Positions 32,245 through 44,000 of a DNA stretch of 64,000 nt are shown one piece after another. Location: contig OW804098.1 in NCBI GenBank assembly GCA_942159475.1, positions 6,300,383-6,364,382 on the forward strand, given 5' to 3'. Position numbers and translations under genes: made by a program. Positions within the stretch are counted from its first letter, which is position 1; the number at the start of each line of letters is the position of its first letter. The notes beneath the pieces were generated by a model, which saw only the letters and a list, made by a program, of their open reading frames with translations, had not been told where the DNA came from and did not search any database. This stretch comes from Sthenelais limicola (lineage: Eukaryota; Annelida; Polychaeta; Phyllodocida; Sigalionidae).

Positions 32245-32548
32245 ATTAAACAGTTATAGCAGTAGTTTATTTTTACATATATATGGCCTACACGAAAAAA
32301 ACGGGTCACATATCTCTGCCTTGACAGTTCTTCCGACAGAACCTTCTACTTCACTATAACAATAACAAAGTGTTTATATAGTACATACAAGAGAAATACA
32401 CATACAATAAATCTAAATTAACAGCACACGTCATGTTACTATATTTCCACATTTATTGTGGGGACTATATAGCCTTGCAGTAGGCTTAGACATATTTAAA
32501 GAGGGGGTAAGTCTTACAAGCTTACACAATGTTGTGTAGGCAATTTAC

Positions 32549-33445
32549 ATTGGGACTGGGCCATATTGGTCCTAATTCACTGGATATCATGAATGTAGTT
32601 CCTTCTTTTATCTCTTAGTTTATATCGTACTCTGTAATACATCATTACTAGACTTGAGATGATGTCATAATTATGTTATTGTATGGTCGCTACATCGATA
32701 ATCTCTGATTTAATTTACATTGGAATTTATTTCCATGATTGAGTTATATTAAAACTGTTATTTTGTATGTTGCGGGGATTTTGATCGTTGACAATGTTTG
32801 AAGTGGGGAGGTAAAGAGGGATCGGCTCATCTTATAAATCAGTAATATCAAAACCGACTGGACACTGACATTGAACTTTTAAAAACTTCTAATTAGAAAA
32901 GTCGGTAAGGTTCACATGAACACTTATAAGATTAACTATTAACATTGTGTGAGTTCTTTTCACACTACATGAGCCTTTGACTTCCATTGTAATGATTGGG
33001 GTTAATAACGTATATTGTACTCAACTCTGGTAAATTACTAAGCATCGCGATATCTAGTTAAATCAATTAGCTAATATTAAGTATAAGGATCCACCTGGAA
33101 GAACTCCTATGGAGAGGTAGGCATCCTCTTCTGAAATGATGTAATGTGATGATTCAGAATAAAAATACGATATATATAATTAAATCTGATTGTTATTATT
33201 CTAAATTGCAACACTCTATATTGAGTAAAGGTAGCGGCTGGGAGAGCTGGATATTATCTAGATGTCGACGTACATGTTTTATCTGTTTGTGTATTTAATT
33301 TGCATTGTCAGTTCCTTTTTGATGTACATTGTGAATCTCGATAAATAAAGTAGTATCTTATCTTATCTTAATTATTGGTTGGTCGCATTACTGAGATATT
33401 TGTTAGGCTCCAAAGGAGCAAAAAGAAGACTGAAACATTATTTGC
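32549..33445. repeat. Second copy of the 19681 repeat, split by an insertion
   Basis: The two halves (32549-32577 and 33369-33445) align with the uninterrupted copy at 19681-19800. Confidence 0.7.
32578..33368 (+). mobile_element. LINE 3' end with (TTATC)n tail
   Basis: About 790 bases inserted in the repeat above and flanked by TAATT on both sides. It ends GATAAATAAAGTAGTATC followed by TTATC repeats. There is no coding region, so it is a 5'-truncated copy. Confidence 0.65.
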
Positions 33446-34810
33446 ATAGACAGTCTTTTGTCGAGATTTGTATAAGATTCAGATCAAATAAAAGTCAATC
33501 AATCAATAAAAGACAGAACATTTGGGACTAACAAAATGTTTATTGCTTCATAAAGTACATGCAAAGACTTATTATTATTATTATGACGTCATGATCTATT
33601 AATTACAGATACTATAGCACCATCTGCGGCAACATCTCAGGCCTCCATGTGCTCCAGGGGTCAGTTATTGGTCACTTCTGGTCAGTTTCCCACATATTCA
33701 CAATTAAAGGGGCCACCTCTACACCAACTTTCTCTCCATTACTGTGCAATTTATTCATGTTTCTACAAAAAGGTTGTGAGAACATGGTTTAGAAATGAAA
33801 ACAAATTCAGTTTTATATACGTAAAATCAAGAAGGCTGAGAGTATATAGTCCGATTTGTTTAAAAGGTGGTTTTGAATAGGTTTAATTTGTGATTTTTGC
33901 TAATAATTAAGGTGTGCAAATTTCTAGTTGTACATGGGTCAGACTTTCAGACAATGTACAATTGGCAGCTCTAGACATGTAGTAAATTCTGCTAAATTAG
34001 GCACAATTTTCCTATTATAGAAGTCACGTTTTCAAGGTTTGCCTCGCTATAGGTCCTTTTCCCAGCATTCCCTGTTTAGATTTATTTACATCAAACCCTT
34101 CCTTGCCCAGTAATCAACTCATCATTTCATGTGTACATAATCTGACCAAATACAACAAAACCTTTTTAACATTTTATATTTTAGCATTCATAAATTTCAG
34201 AATTACTTTCATTTCAAATAAGGTCCTCTTTCAAAATTCCTTATAAGAGAAATGCCACACATTTCTGTCTTTAAACATAAGGTACATTTTACAGCGTATA
34301 TAATAATATAAGGCCATTGCAGACCTGCATTTTGTGAGGAAAAGGTAATAATTCTAACAATATTTCCCCCATATCATCTAGCATGAGAAAAGCAGTCCAT
34401 TTGTGCGCTCGGATGACTTGGTGCCGTCGGCCTTTCACGATAAAATAGAGTTTCTCCTTAATAAGCATGATTATTCATGATATAAACATTTTACATGCAC
34501 TTATTATGACTAAAGGAAATAACACTACTGATAGTATTCAAGTACATATCGGCATGATTATTATTATCATCATTATCATCATCATTATGAGGCCTAATTG
34601 CAACCAGGGAGGTGGGATTTAAAGGGATTCCATACATTACAACTTAAAGCAACGATCTCTGCTGAACTTGTCATTATATTTTGCACATAGATATTTCCCT
34701 CTCTGAGAAGGACGACCACTTCATTATAACGTTTGGTTTGTTGCTATACGTCCAAGCAAAAGACTGTCGGTCACATCAAGGCATAACTTTATATATCGGT
34801 TCTTTTATTG
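33446..34810. other. Intergenic sequence, no gene
   Basis: AT-rich. It holds a half copy of MITE family A at 33936-34012 and a short (ATTATC)n tract near 34559. The ORF at 33647-33880 has no recognisable domain. Confidence 0.55.
33936..34012. mobile_element. MITE family A, half copy
   Basis: Only one terminus and the adjoining GGCAGCTCTAGACATGTAG block remain. Confidence 0.7.
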
Positions 34811-34814
34811 TCTA

Positions 34815-34930
34815 ATGCCCATAGAACAGTTAGTCGTATGTCAAAGCACGAGGCTTTGTAAACAGCATGGGGTTCGAACCCAGTACCCCATGACTTGCAA
34901 TTTGACGCCCTAGCTGTACACCATTTCGAC
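34815..34930 (+). repeat. Possible tRNA-derived SINE relic
   Basis: A B-box-like GGGGTTCGAACCCAG is followed by CCCCATGA. The rest does not fold as a tRNA. Confidence 0.35.
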
Positions 34931-34966
34931 ACCCTTCAACTATTTACCCCTTTAATTTATTATTGA

Positions 34967-35070
34967 AAGCTCTACACTCTATACTCGTCCTGTTGGCAGT
35001 AGACATCAAAGCTCGCTATGGGTAACCCTATGCGGCACTGCTAGCAGCAGGTCGAGTATAGAGTGTAACA
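34967..35070. repeat. Short inverted-repeat element
   Basis: ACACTCTATACTCG at about 34974 is inverted at about 35053 around a 65-base centre. Confidence 0.6.
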
Positions 35071-35074
35071 AGCC

Positions 35075-35315
35075 ATTTGTGATGTGTTTCAGGAAAATGA
35101 GTCATAAGTCGCAAAATTGATATTTTTCAAAGTGTTTTTTTCACAAGATGTCTTCATTGAAATGTTCTGAGTTTTAGAGTGTTAGCACTTATTGTCATAT
35201 GAATCCATTTTACTATCATAGGAATCACCTTGATCTCCTCTTCTCAAGTATTGTGATATCTCAAAACCCATATTTTGCGACTTATGACTCATTTTCCTAA
35301 AACGGATCACATTTA
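35075..35315. mobile_element. MITE with about 37-bp TIRs
   Basis: AAAATGAGTCATAAGTCGCA at 35096 is inverted at 35274, with weaker matching outside it. A fragment of the same end occurs near 42028. Confidence 0.7.
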
Positions 35316-35677
35316 TAGTGGAGAGAGTGATGGAACTGCCTGTAAACCACCTCCCTGGCCGGTCATACACATTATGCTCTACTTAAATATTATATTATTA
35401 TTATGTCCAGGTTTAGTCCCCTGTTGTTGGGGAGTACCACATCCTACCATCATCTCATACAGTCACAAGCATTTCTTTCAAAAACAAAATAATATTTTTA
35501 TATCAACACAGGATAATTCAGGGAATAAACATTTTATATTATAGTAAAAACAGGGAAGATTCAGAAACAGAAAAATAAGAGGGCTTCGGGTTTTGAACCA
35601 AACTCAATCTGTAAAATATAATTGGAGGAACACATGATAATGACAATGAATTCCTTGTGAGATATAATAACACATGT

Positions 35678-35892
35678 GGGTCAGATTTTCAGAAAATGTA
35701 CAATCGGCAGCTGTACACATTTAGTAAATTCCGCTAAATTAGGCTGCCGTTTGGTCAATACTAGGTAAATTCGAGTATATTCGGCATTGCATTGATTCTA
35801 GCAATCTGTTTTTAACTTTACTTTTCTCTGAAATAGGGGTTATTTGAGAGGATTGGGGAAGTTGAATTGTACATTTTCTGAAAATCTGACCC
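35678..35892. mobile_element. MITE family A, copy 3
   Basis: Both termini are intact; orientation starts with the GGCAGCT side. Confidence 0.85.
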
Positions 35893-36355
35893 ACATACAT
35901 TCAGTAAGACATGTTTTATCAATCATCGACTCACACTATGCATTGTACATCTGTATTATGACTAATAAACTGGGAATCGAAGGGTCCAAGTGGAAAGGCA
36001 TTCAGTGTCTAACAATGTCATCTTTGAAGGGTCAGCGTTCCTACATTTCTACCAAGATAACAAATCAAGGACTTTTTAAGGACTTTCAAGACCAGGGGTG
36101 CATTTTTTCAGTGACCTTAAGAAACACAAAATACACTTGGTACAGTAATAACTGTGATATCTTTTATGTAATTCTTGCCAGGATTCCTGATGGAATGGCT
36201 TTTGGGAACAGCCAATTTAGAAATGTGTCTGAGGTACATTTTTCTAAGCTTTTCAAGGTCTTTATGTTAACTTCAAGGCCTCGAAAAATCATAATAAAAT
36301 TCCAAGAATTGCAAGGCCCTGAAGGAACCCTGCAGATTTACACTATACTACATGT

Positions 36356-36580
36356 GGGTCAAGTTTTCAGAAAATGTACAATTTGTCTTCACCAATCCCC
36401 TCAATTAGCCCAAATTTAAGACGAAAATCAGGTTGAAAAAACACTTCAACCTAACCAAACAGATTTATTGAATGAATACAATACAGAATACACTCAGTAT
36501 TTATCATTTTTCACTCTAATTTAGCAGAATTTGAGAGATGTGTAGAAATGTAGATTGTGCATTTTCTGAAAATCTGACCC
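36356..36580. mobile_element. MITE family A, copy 4
   Basis: Inverted relative to copy 3; central AACCTAACCAAACAG is intact. Confidence 0.85.
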
Positions 36581-38286
36581 ATGTATGGGTTAACATAGGG
36601 GTGGACCCAGCAATATTTCTCTGGAGGAGTGGGAGAGGAAACAACCATTACCAAAATAGTCTTAGTTTACAGGGTTTTACATGGAGGTATAGCCTCCAAA
36701 ATTGTCTTAGGAAATAGGCAGGATAGATTATGGACGAAGGAACTAGTCAAAGCCTCGTTCTCATTGTTTGTCGAGCTTTGTTCAGCAGAACAAACAAACT
36801 TCAAGTAAGGCCCAATCAACAATTTGTGATGCGAGTATTCCTAGAGTCAATTCATATGCATGGATATAATGTGGAAAAGTAGTCAAATTCAAGTATTCTC
36901 TCTCTCTATAAGCAACAATATACAGTGTACATAATGTAAATTCGTTCAATATAGATAAATATAGTAACAAGATATTCTGACACTAATGTTACACAGTGGA
37001 ATTAAGTCTGGACCGAATTGATCATTATATAAAATCAAGTATTTCTATGTTCAAGTCTAGCAGGGAGGTAAGTAACGAGGGAGAACTCCCACCAACCAAG
37101 AGGAAAAGAAAATAGATTGTTTTGGCACATCTCAAATCTTTTTAAAAACCAAGCTTTTCCACATCGTCACTCAAGACTAGGTAAAAGCCACAATACCACA
37201 ACTGCTTTCCATCACTTTCACAGAACTGTTTTCCACAAAATTAATGTCAAGTTTTGTCCTGTTTTCCAAGACTTTGAAGTACATTTACCTGTTTCCCAAG
37301 TACCTTTGCCTTCTTTTTTTTCAGAATTTCAGGTCGACAAATTTCAGTAAAAAAAATGTGATGTACCATGAAGGTTGGCTCCTTCTTCCTCCCTCATAAT
37401 TATTAACACTATACAACAATTAAAGGCCGACTTCATGTATGAAAGTAAATGCAGAAGCCTACATAGAGTGAAGGAAAAGGACAGTGGACTCTCATTTTTG
37501 GTTTTGGTATCTCTGGGAAGCACATGCTCTTCAAGTAAGAGATTAATTTGGCCAATAAGGGAGTTGGCCAATAAAGGGGATTTGGCCAATAGTGGGATTT
37601 TGGCCATCGACGCCATTTTAAATCAGAATGAGATTGGCACGGAATTATGGGAACATTATTCGATCAAAATCCGCTCCAGTTCTACAAAGATTATTAGGTC
37701 AAAAAGTTTTTAAAAAAAACAGCTTAAATCTTCAGAAAAGGGGCTCATTTCTTTCACAAAAGTATTCACCTCAGATATATAGTGGGAAAAGCAATCCATG
37801 TATTTATTAAATCGATGTAATCGTCAGCAAAAGCCGAAGATATACAGGTTACTGTTGTCAGTTTAAGTGTATAAATCTTGCATTATGAACGTACGTTACC
37901 AAGGGTGGTTTAAGGCTCCAATACATATATGTTACAAACAGGTAATTGCTCTCATCTGATAGCAAATACTTGGCAGAATCATTTCAATTCCAAAATACTA
38001 CAAAAGCAATTAAAATTTCATAATTTCTCGGTGCAATTATTTGTATATACATTTCTCCTCCTCCTAATTCACAGCACCTGGCGTTCACAGAGGCAATTAC
38101 ACGTCTCCCTCTCACACACATCAACATTAACCTTCCTCACATCCTTCTAGTATTGATAGCGGACTAATGCCTCTATATAATATAAAAGAAAGGCTTCATT
38201 CTATGTATTATGCTATATTCATGTGCAGTGCATATATGTATATGAGTGTGTATATGTATGTATACGATGAAAGAGGTTCGTTATAT
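36581..38286. other. Intergenic sequence, no gene
   Basis: No supported coding region. Short ORFs (37117-38150) have no family resemblance. The phrase TTGGCCAATA is repeated at 37549-37600. Confidence 0.5.
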
Positions 38287-38511
38287 GGGTCAGATTTTCA
38301 GACAATGTACAATTGGCAGCTCTACACATTTCATAAATTAAGCTGAAATTTGGTCAATACGAGGTAAATTTGGGTATATTCAGCATTGCATTGATTCTAG
38401 CAATCTGTTTGGTTAGGTTGAACTGTATTTTGAACTTTATTTTCGTCTGAAATTTGGGTTATTTGAGAGGATTAGTGAAGGCGAATTGTACATTTTCTGA
38501 AAATCTGACCC
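38287..38511. mobile_element. MITE family A, copy 5
   Basis: Complete, with ATAT outside both ends. Confidence 0.85.
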
Positions 38512-39162
38512 ATATGATTCCACAGCATTTGGTTAGAAGGCTTCCCACGGTCATCTAGACAGTTTCAATTCCGGGATTTTTCAAATATTTTCTAGGACCC
38601 ATCGGGGTGGTTAATTGTCATGATTGAACATTTTACAAACGCCAACAATTTGAAATTGTTAAAATAAATGATTTCATGATATAACTTGTCAAAATTGTAA
38701 CCATCAACCACCTGGAAGTAAGTTTTATTTAATTCAATGACTTCAAACAGTTTGGTAATCTTCAAAAATATTTATAAGGAATGATGACCTGTGACAAAGC
38801 TTGTCAAAATCCCGAATTTCAAAATATCTTGACTGAACATTGGGAACCCTAGAATTAAATGCAATAGGTAGATTATGTATATGATACGAGGCTAGAAAAT
38901 GGCAAAGACTCATTATACATTGGCATATACTCGGTGTGGACTATATCATATATAATACATTATTATACCTTTTGGCTAAATATTAACAGGCTTCACCGCT
39001 GTCGGCTACCGGTATAGTTATATCTATGCTTAATAACGAAAAATATAGATATACATGTGTACATTTATATATATATGTTATGGATATTAATAGTTAGGCA
39101 ACACAAAGAAAACACCAGCATTCCTCTCCTATGATACAGGTCTATTTTTAGATCAGTCTCTA

Positions 39163-39445
39163 TAGGGGACTTGCATTCAAGGTTTTCAAATTTCCACCAA
39201 AATGAGAGCAATTTGTTGGAATTCTTTTAAGACAAAATACAAACAAAAATATCACAAAATGCTAGGGAAGTGAAACTCACTAATTTTACTTATACAGCTG
39301 AAAGTAAAACAAAGTGGGTTTTTTCCCACTAGTATTTTTACACCTACACATGCTTTGAAAATAATTTAAAAATTAATTTTAACCTGTGGAAAATTCGTCA
39401 TCATTGAAAGGCGCAAAATGGCAAAATGCAAGTCCCCTATTACCT
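39163..39445. mobile_element. MITE family B, copy 1
   Basis: TIRs TAGGGGACTTGCATT and AATGCAAGTCCCCTA. Related copies start at 57443 and span 62272-62627. Confidence 0.7.
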
Positions 39446-40055
39446 TATTAAACTGAACACATTTAATAACAATATTAATGATAATAGTTTAATAGTTATT
39501 ATGATGAATCCTATTGTTATGATTACCTTCATCACTATGGTTAATTAGTGTTTATTAAGGAATACAAATTTGCATATGTTCATTAAATGATAATTATGTT
39601 AGCACCACGAAGGAGGCTGTATGCATAGTCCCCCCACAAGTGTGTCAGCTACGATTGTTCTCAGACCAAGTTTCCCTGCCACTCGCCCAAACCAATCTGT
39701 CGGTCTCTTCGGGGAGGTATAACACATATTATTATATATACCTCCCTCGTATTATGCAGTAAAAATAAGCTTCTTGGTCCACCGAGGATCCCCGTGTGAA
39801 GAATAGTATTCGTGACTTCAGGGTTGATTTCTATTTAAAGACCAAGCACTGAGACTGGGTCAGTTCCCTCCTAGTGTAGCCAATCAGAGACCGCCGTTTC
39901 ATTAACTATGTCATCCCAGAAGTGAAACTAGGTCAGTTGCTTCCAGCAGCCGTTAATAGGTCAATAATTAGGTCAGTGGCAGGGAAGACATTGGCTGACC
40001 TACACACACCCTGCCTGGTCCTGCGGGAGGGAGGGAGTGGTCACTGCTGCGGTCA

Positions 40056-40343
40056 CTACTCCCAGCCCCCGGTCAGTTTGTGAAAGAGCTCCTCATTGAG
40101 TGATTGGTTCTTGTCTGCTGAGCGCATGGAGAGGAATATATAGCCGCCGATGTACTCATGTACCACCTTACAGTCTGCGGTCATGCACTGGAAGGAGAGC
40201 TTCTCCTCCAGGATGACGTCCACTTGTTTGATCTCCCAGTTGACGCTCCACGCCTCCATGTTGGAGAAGCGCCATGTCTTGAGGGAGTTGCCGCTACTCA
40301 GGTCCATGCGGATGAGTCTGTTTGAGGCCACGCCCAGCAGCTC
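40056..40343 (-). CDS. FERMT: Kindlin last exon, F3 domain
   Basis: Encodes [29 protein letters not shown] and the C-terminus [12 protein letters not shown]. The tryptophan of the integrin-binding QW pair is present, but the preceding residue is alanine. Confidence 0.95.
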   Translation of the reverse strand, partial: ELLGVASNRLIRMDLSSGNSLKTWRFSNMEAWSVNWEIKQVDVILEEKLSFQCMTADCKVVHEYIGGYIFLSMRSADKNQSLNEELFHKLTGGWE

Positions 40344-40988
40344 CTGTACAATGCAACAAGCATATATGAGTCAGATTGTCAAAAAATGTACAATTCCCTG
40401 TCACCAATCCTCTCAAACAACCCAGATTTAAGACAAAAATGAGCTTCAATATGCAGTTTAACATAACAGAACTGATACTTTAAATCAATGTAATACCAAA
40501 TATAATCAGATATACCCGGTATTCATCATTTTTCAGCCTAATTTAGGAGAATTTGTAGAGCAGCCAATTGTACATTTTCTGACAATCTGACCTATATGTA
40601 TGTAACTATGTTGCATCTGGGGATGGATTATGGCATGTCAGAATTAGAAGTGTTATTCCACTAGTGTGATAACATCTAGATATAACTTAAGTGTTATTCC
40701 ACTAGTGTGATAACATTTAGATAAAACTTAAGTATTATTCCACTAGTGTGATAACATTTAGAAAAACTTAAGTGTTATTCCACTAGATAACACTTCAGTA
40801 ATAAATAACTGTAAACCTAGGATAGGTTGATAAAGATTGTTTAGTAAAGTGATACTAATAATCAGATATGACCCAAGAACTGATATTCCGTGCCCAGCAA
40901 AGATTACACACAGCATAAATCTACTGCTAGACATGTCAGACAACAAAAACATTGAATAACCCTTTGAGTCTGATATGTAACAGAGGGG

Positions 40989-41053
<65 letters not shown>

Positions 41054-44000
41054 CAGAAGGAGGGGGAGAGACAGGGAGGGAGGGAGTTGGAGAGAGAAAG
41101 GGGGGAGCAGGAGCAGGAAGAGAGAGATACCGAGAGAAATAGCGAGGAAAGGGGGAGAGAGAAGACAGAAAGGGAAGGAGTTAGGGAGAGGGAGAAAGTG
41201 GGGAGGAGGACTTAAAGAGAGAGGGAGACAGAGAGAGAGACAGATAGGGACAGAGAGAGAGTAAGAGAGGAAAAACAGAGAGAGAGAGGGGGAGAGAGGA
41301 GAAACAGAGAGAGGGAGGAGAGAGAGGAGAGACAGAGAGAGAGAGGGAGAGAGAGAGGGGAGAGAGACAGAGAGAGGGAGGAGAGAGAGAAAGGGAGAGA
41401 GACAGAGAGTAAGAGAGGAGAAAGAGAGAGAGAGAGAGGGGGGGGGGAAGAGAGACAGACAGACAGAGATAGAAAGAAAGACACAGACAGAGAGAATGTC
41501 CCTAGACTGTGTGTGTATATAAGACGCACCTCTTTCTTGGATCCCTTGAACTTGACAATGAAGTAAGTGATGCCGTACTCGGGGAGAGCCTGCCAAGCCT
41601 TGATGTAGTTCATCTTAGCCTCCAGCAGCGTCATGTCCTGTACGTTAGCATGGGCCTCCAGTATGCGCTGCGCTATCTGAAACCCACAGTACATCCAAAT
41701 TATTTTTTTTTTCCAACAAAACGGATCTTTATTTCCGAAGTATACAAAGTCAACACGAAGAAGCGATCACAATTTATACAGCTCTTCTTTTTTCAAAAAT
41801 CTGAATAAAAAATAACTTTCGTCATGATCAGAAGACTAACTCAAAAGTTGTCAAAGATATTTGTTGTTTGTTCCTACTCTCAGATAACATTTTAAATACG
41901 AATACCTCAAATTATTAATTAACTAGTCAGAAACTATCACTTTTTTAACTTAATTATCATCTCATTCACCCACTCATTTTCAATTATATACGTAATGATA
42001 TAGCAAATTCACAACTCATCTGCAGAATGAGTCATAAGTAGCAAGAAAATATATTTTGAGATACAAAAACCATTGGGGCTGTGCTATCTGGAATTTATTA
42101 CACTGATTATTTGATCTCAGGATGGGTTAATTCTAAGTGTGATAATTCTAAGTGTAATCATACTTCAATACCATTCAGTCAAACTCGAAAAATAACCTCG
42201 AAATGTTATAATTATAATATAATATTAAAACCATATTTGACAGTTTGGGGAAGTTTTCAGGAATATTGATCTCCGTACAAATACTGAAGAGTTGCATCCC
42301 ATTATGAGACATTTTCAAGACAGAGGGCAGAATGACATAATGTTGTGCTTACCTGTTTAGTTTTAAGTTTCTTTAAGTACCTAGGCGCTACAAAGTCTTC
42401 AGGCTGGAGGTCGAGTTGGTTGGGGCTGATGACGGGTGACTGGGCGGGGTGCTGCATGGAGAGGAAGGCCTTGATGGACGACACCTCAGAGTCGTACGAG
42501 CTGTCCGCCATCGTCTTACCTTTAGACGCAAGTCTACAAGCCGCCATCCACTGGGCATATACCTCCTCCTGCAGGCACACCAGGTAATAGTTAGTACATG
42601 AACACATAATGAATTATTATAGACTAGCATAGTACACTGGGCATACACCTCCTCCTGCAGGCACACCAGGTAATAGTTAGTACATGAACACATAATGAAT
42701 TATTATAGACTAGTATAGTACACTGGGCATATACCTCCTCCTGCAGGCACACCAGGTAATAGTTAGTACATGAACACATAATGAATTATTATAGACTAGT
42801 ATAGTACACTGGGCATATACCTCCTCCTGCAGGCACACCAGGTAATAGTTAGTAGATGAACATGTAATGAATTATTATAGACTAGTATAGTACACTGGGC
42901 ATATACCTCCTCCTGCAGGCACACCAGGTAATAGTTAGTACATGAACACATAATGAATTATTATAGACTAGTATAGTATACTGGGCATACTGTAAACGTA
43001 TTAATGTTCGCGCAGTATTTATTTTCGCTTTTTTCGCGCACCTACCTTTGTGCGCGAAAATAAATCCTGCGCGAAAGGTATAATTATTGCATAAACAATG
43101 TGTGAGACTTCCTTGCTGCGCGAATTTAAATCCCCGCGAAAAGGTGTCAAAGTACTTAGTGCGCGAAAATTTATCTGCGCGAAAATAAATATGTTTACAG
43201 TATACCTCCTCCTGCAGGCACACCAGGTAATAGTTAGTAGATGAACACATAATGAATTATTATAGACTAGTATAGTACACTGAGCATATACCTCCTCCTG
43301 CAGGCACACCAGGTAATAGTTAGTACATGAACACATAATGAATTATTATAGACTAGCCAAGTACACTGGGCATATACCTCCTCCTGCAGGCACACCAGGT
43401 AATAGTTAGTACATGAACACATAATGAATTATTATAGACTAGTATAGTACACTGGGCATATACCTCCTCCTGCAGGCACACCAGGTAATAGTTAGTAGAT
43501 GAACACATAATGAATTATTATAGACTAGTATAGTACACTGAGCATATACCTCCTCCTGCAGGCACACCAGGTAATAGTTAGTAGATAAACACGTAATGAA
43601 TTATTATAGACTAGCAAAGTACCCATCCTATGGACGGTCCCCCTCTCTCCCTACACTTCCCCCTCTCCCTCTTTTCCCTCACCCTCTCATCTGTCTCTCA
43701 TACCTGTTTTTCTCTCCCAACCCCATCTCTGATTTCCCCCTCTCCCTCCCCTCTTCTTCATGCTCCCCCTCCCCACTTTCTCTCCTTGCCCTCTCTCCCT
43801 TCCCCTAGATCCTCTCCCTCCCCCTCTTCTTCCCGCCCCCTCCCTCCCCTCCTCTTCACTCTCCCACTCCTCTGCATGTAGTCGGGTCCCCCTGGAAGTG
43901 ACATGGTATCTCACAAGGGCTTTCCCAGGCTATACATAGAGTGTGTAGATCCCAATTTAAAAAGGCTTCAAAATCACATTTTCACCCCAGATACCTTCAC

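Noticed and set aside
34815..34930. A tRNA gene
   Set aside because: Only the B-box-like part is present; acceptor, D and anticodon arms do not fold.
35844..36419. 191-codon ORF
   Set aside because: It begins and ends in two MITE copies and shows no conserved motif.
40904..41694. Long ORFs on both strands near 41 kb
   Set aside because: They come from the GA microsatellite and run over a real kindlin exon in part.
42388..43336. Repeated ORFs with the phrase [13 protein letters not shown]
   Set aside because: They are intron plus exon-edge repeats; only EEVYAQ onward in the first unit is coding.
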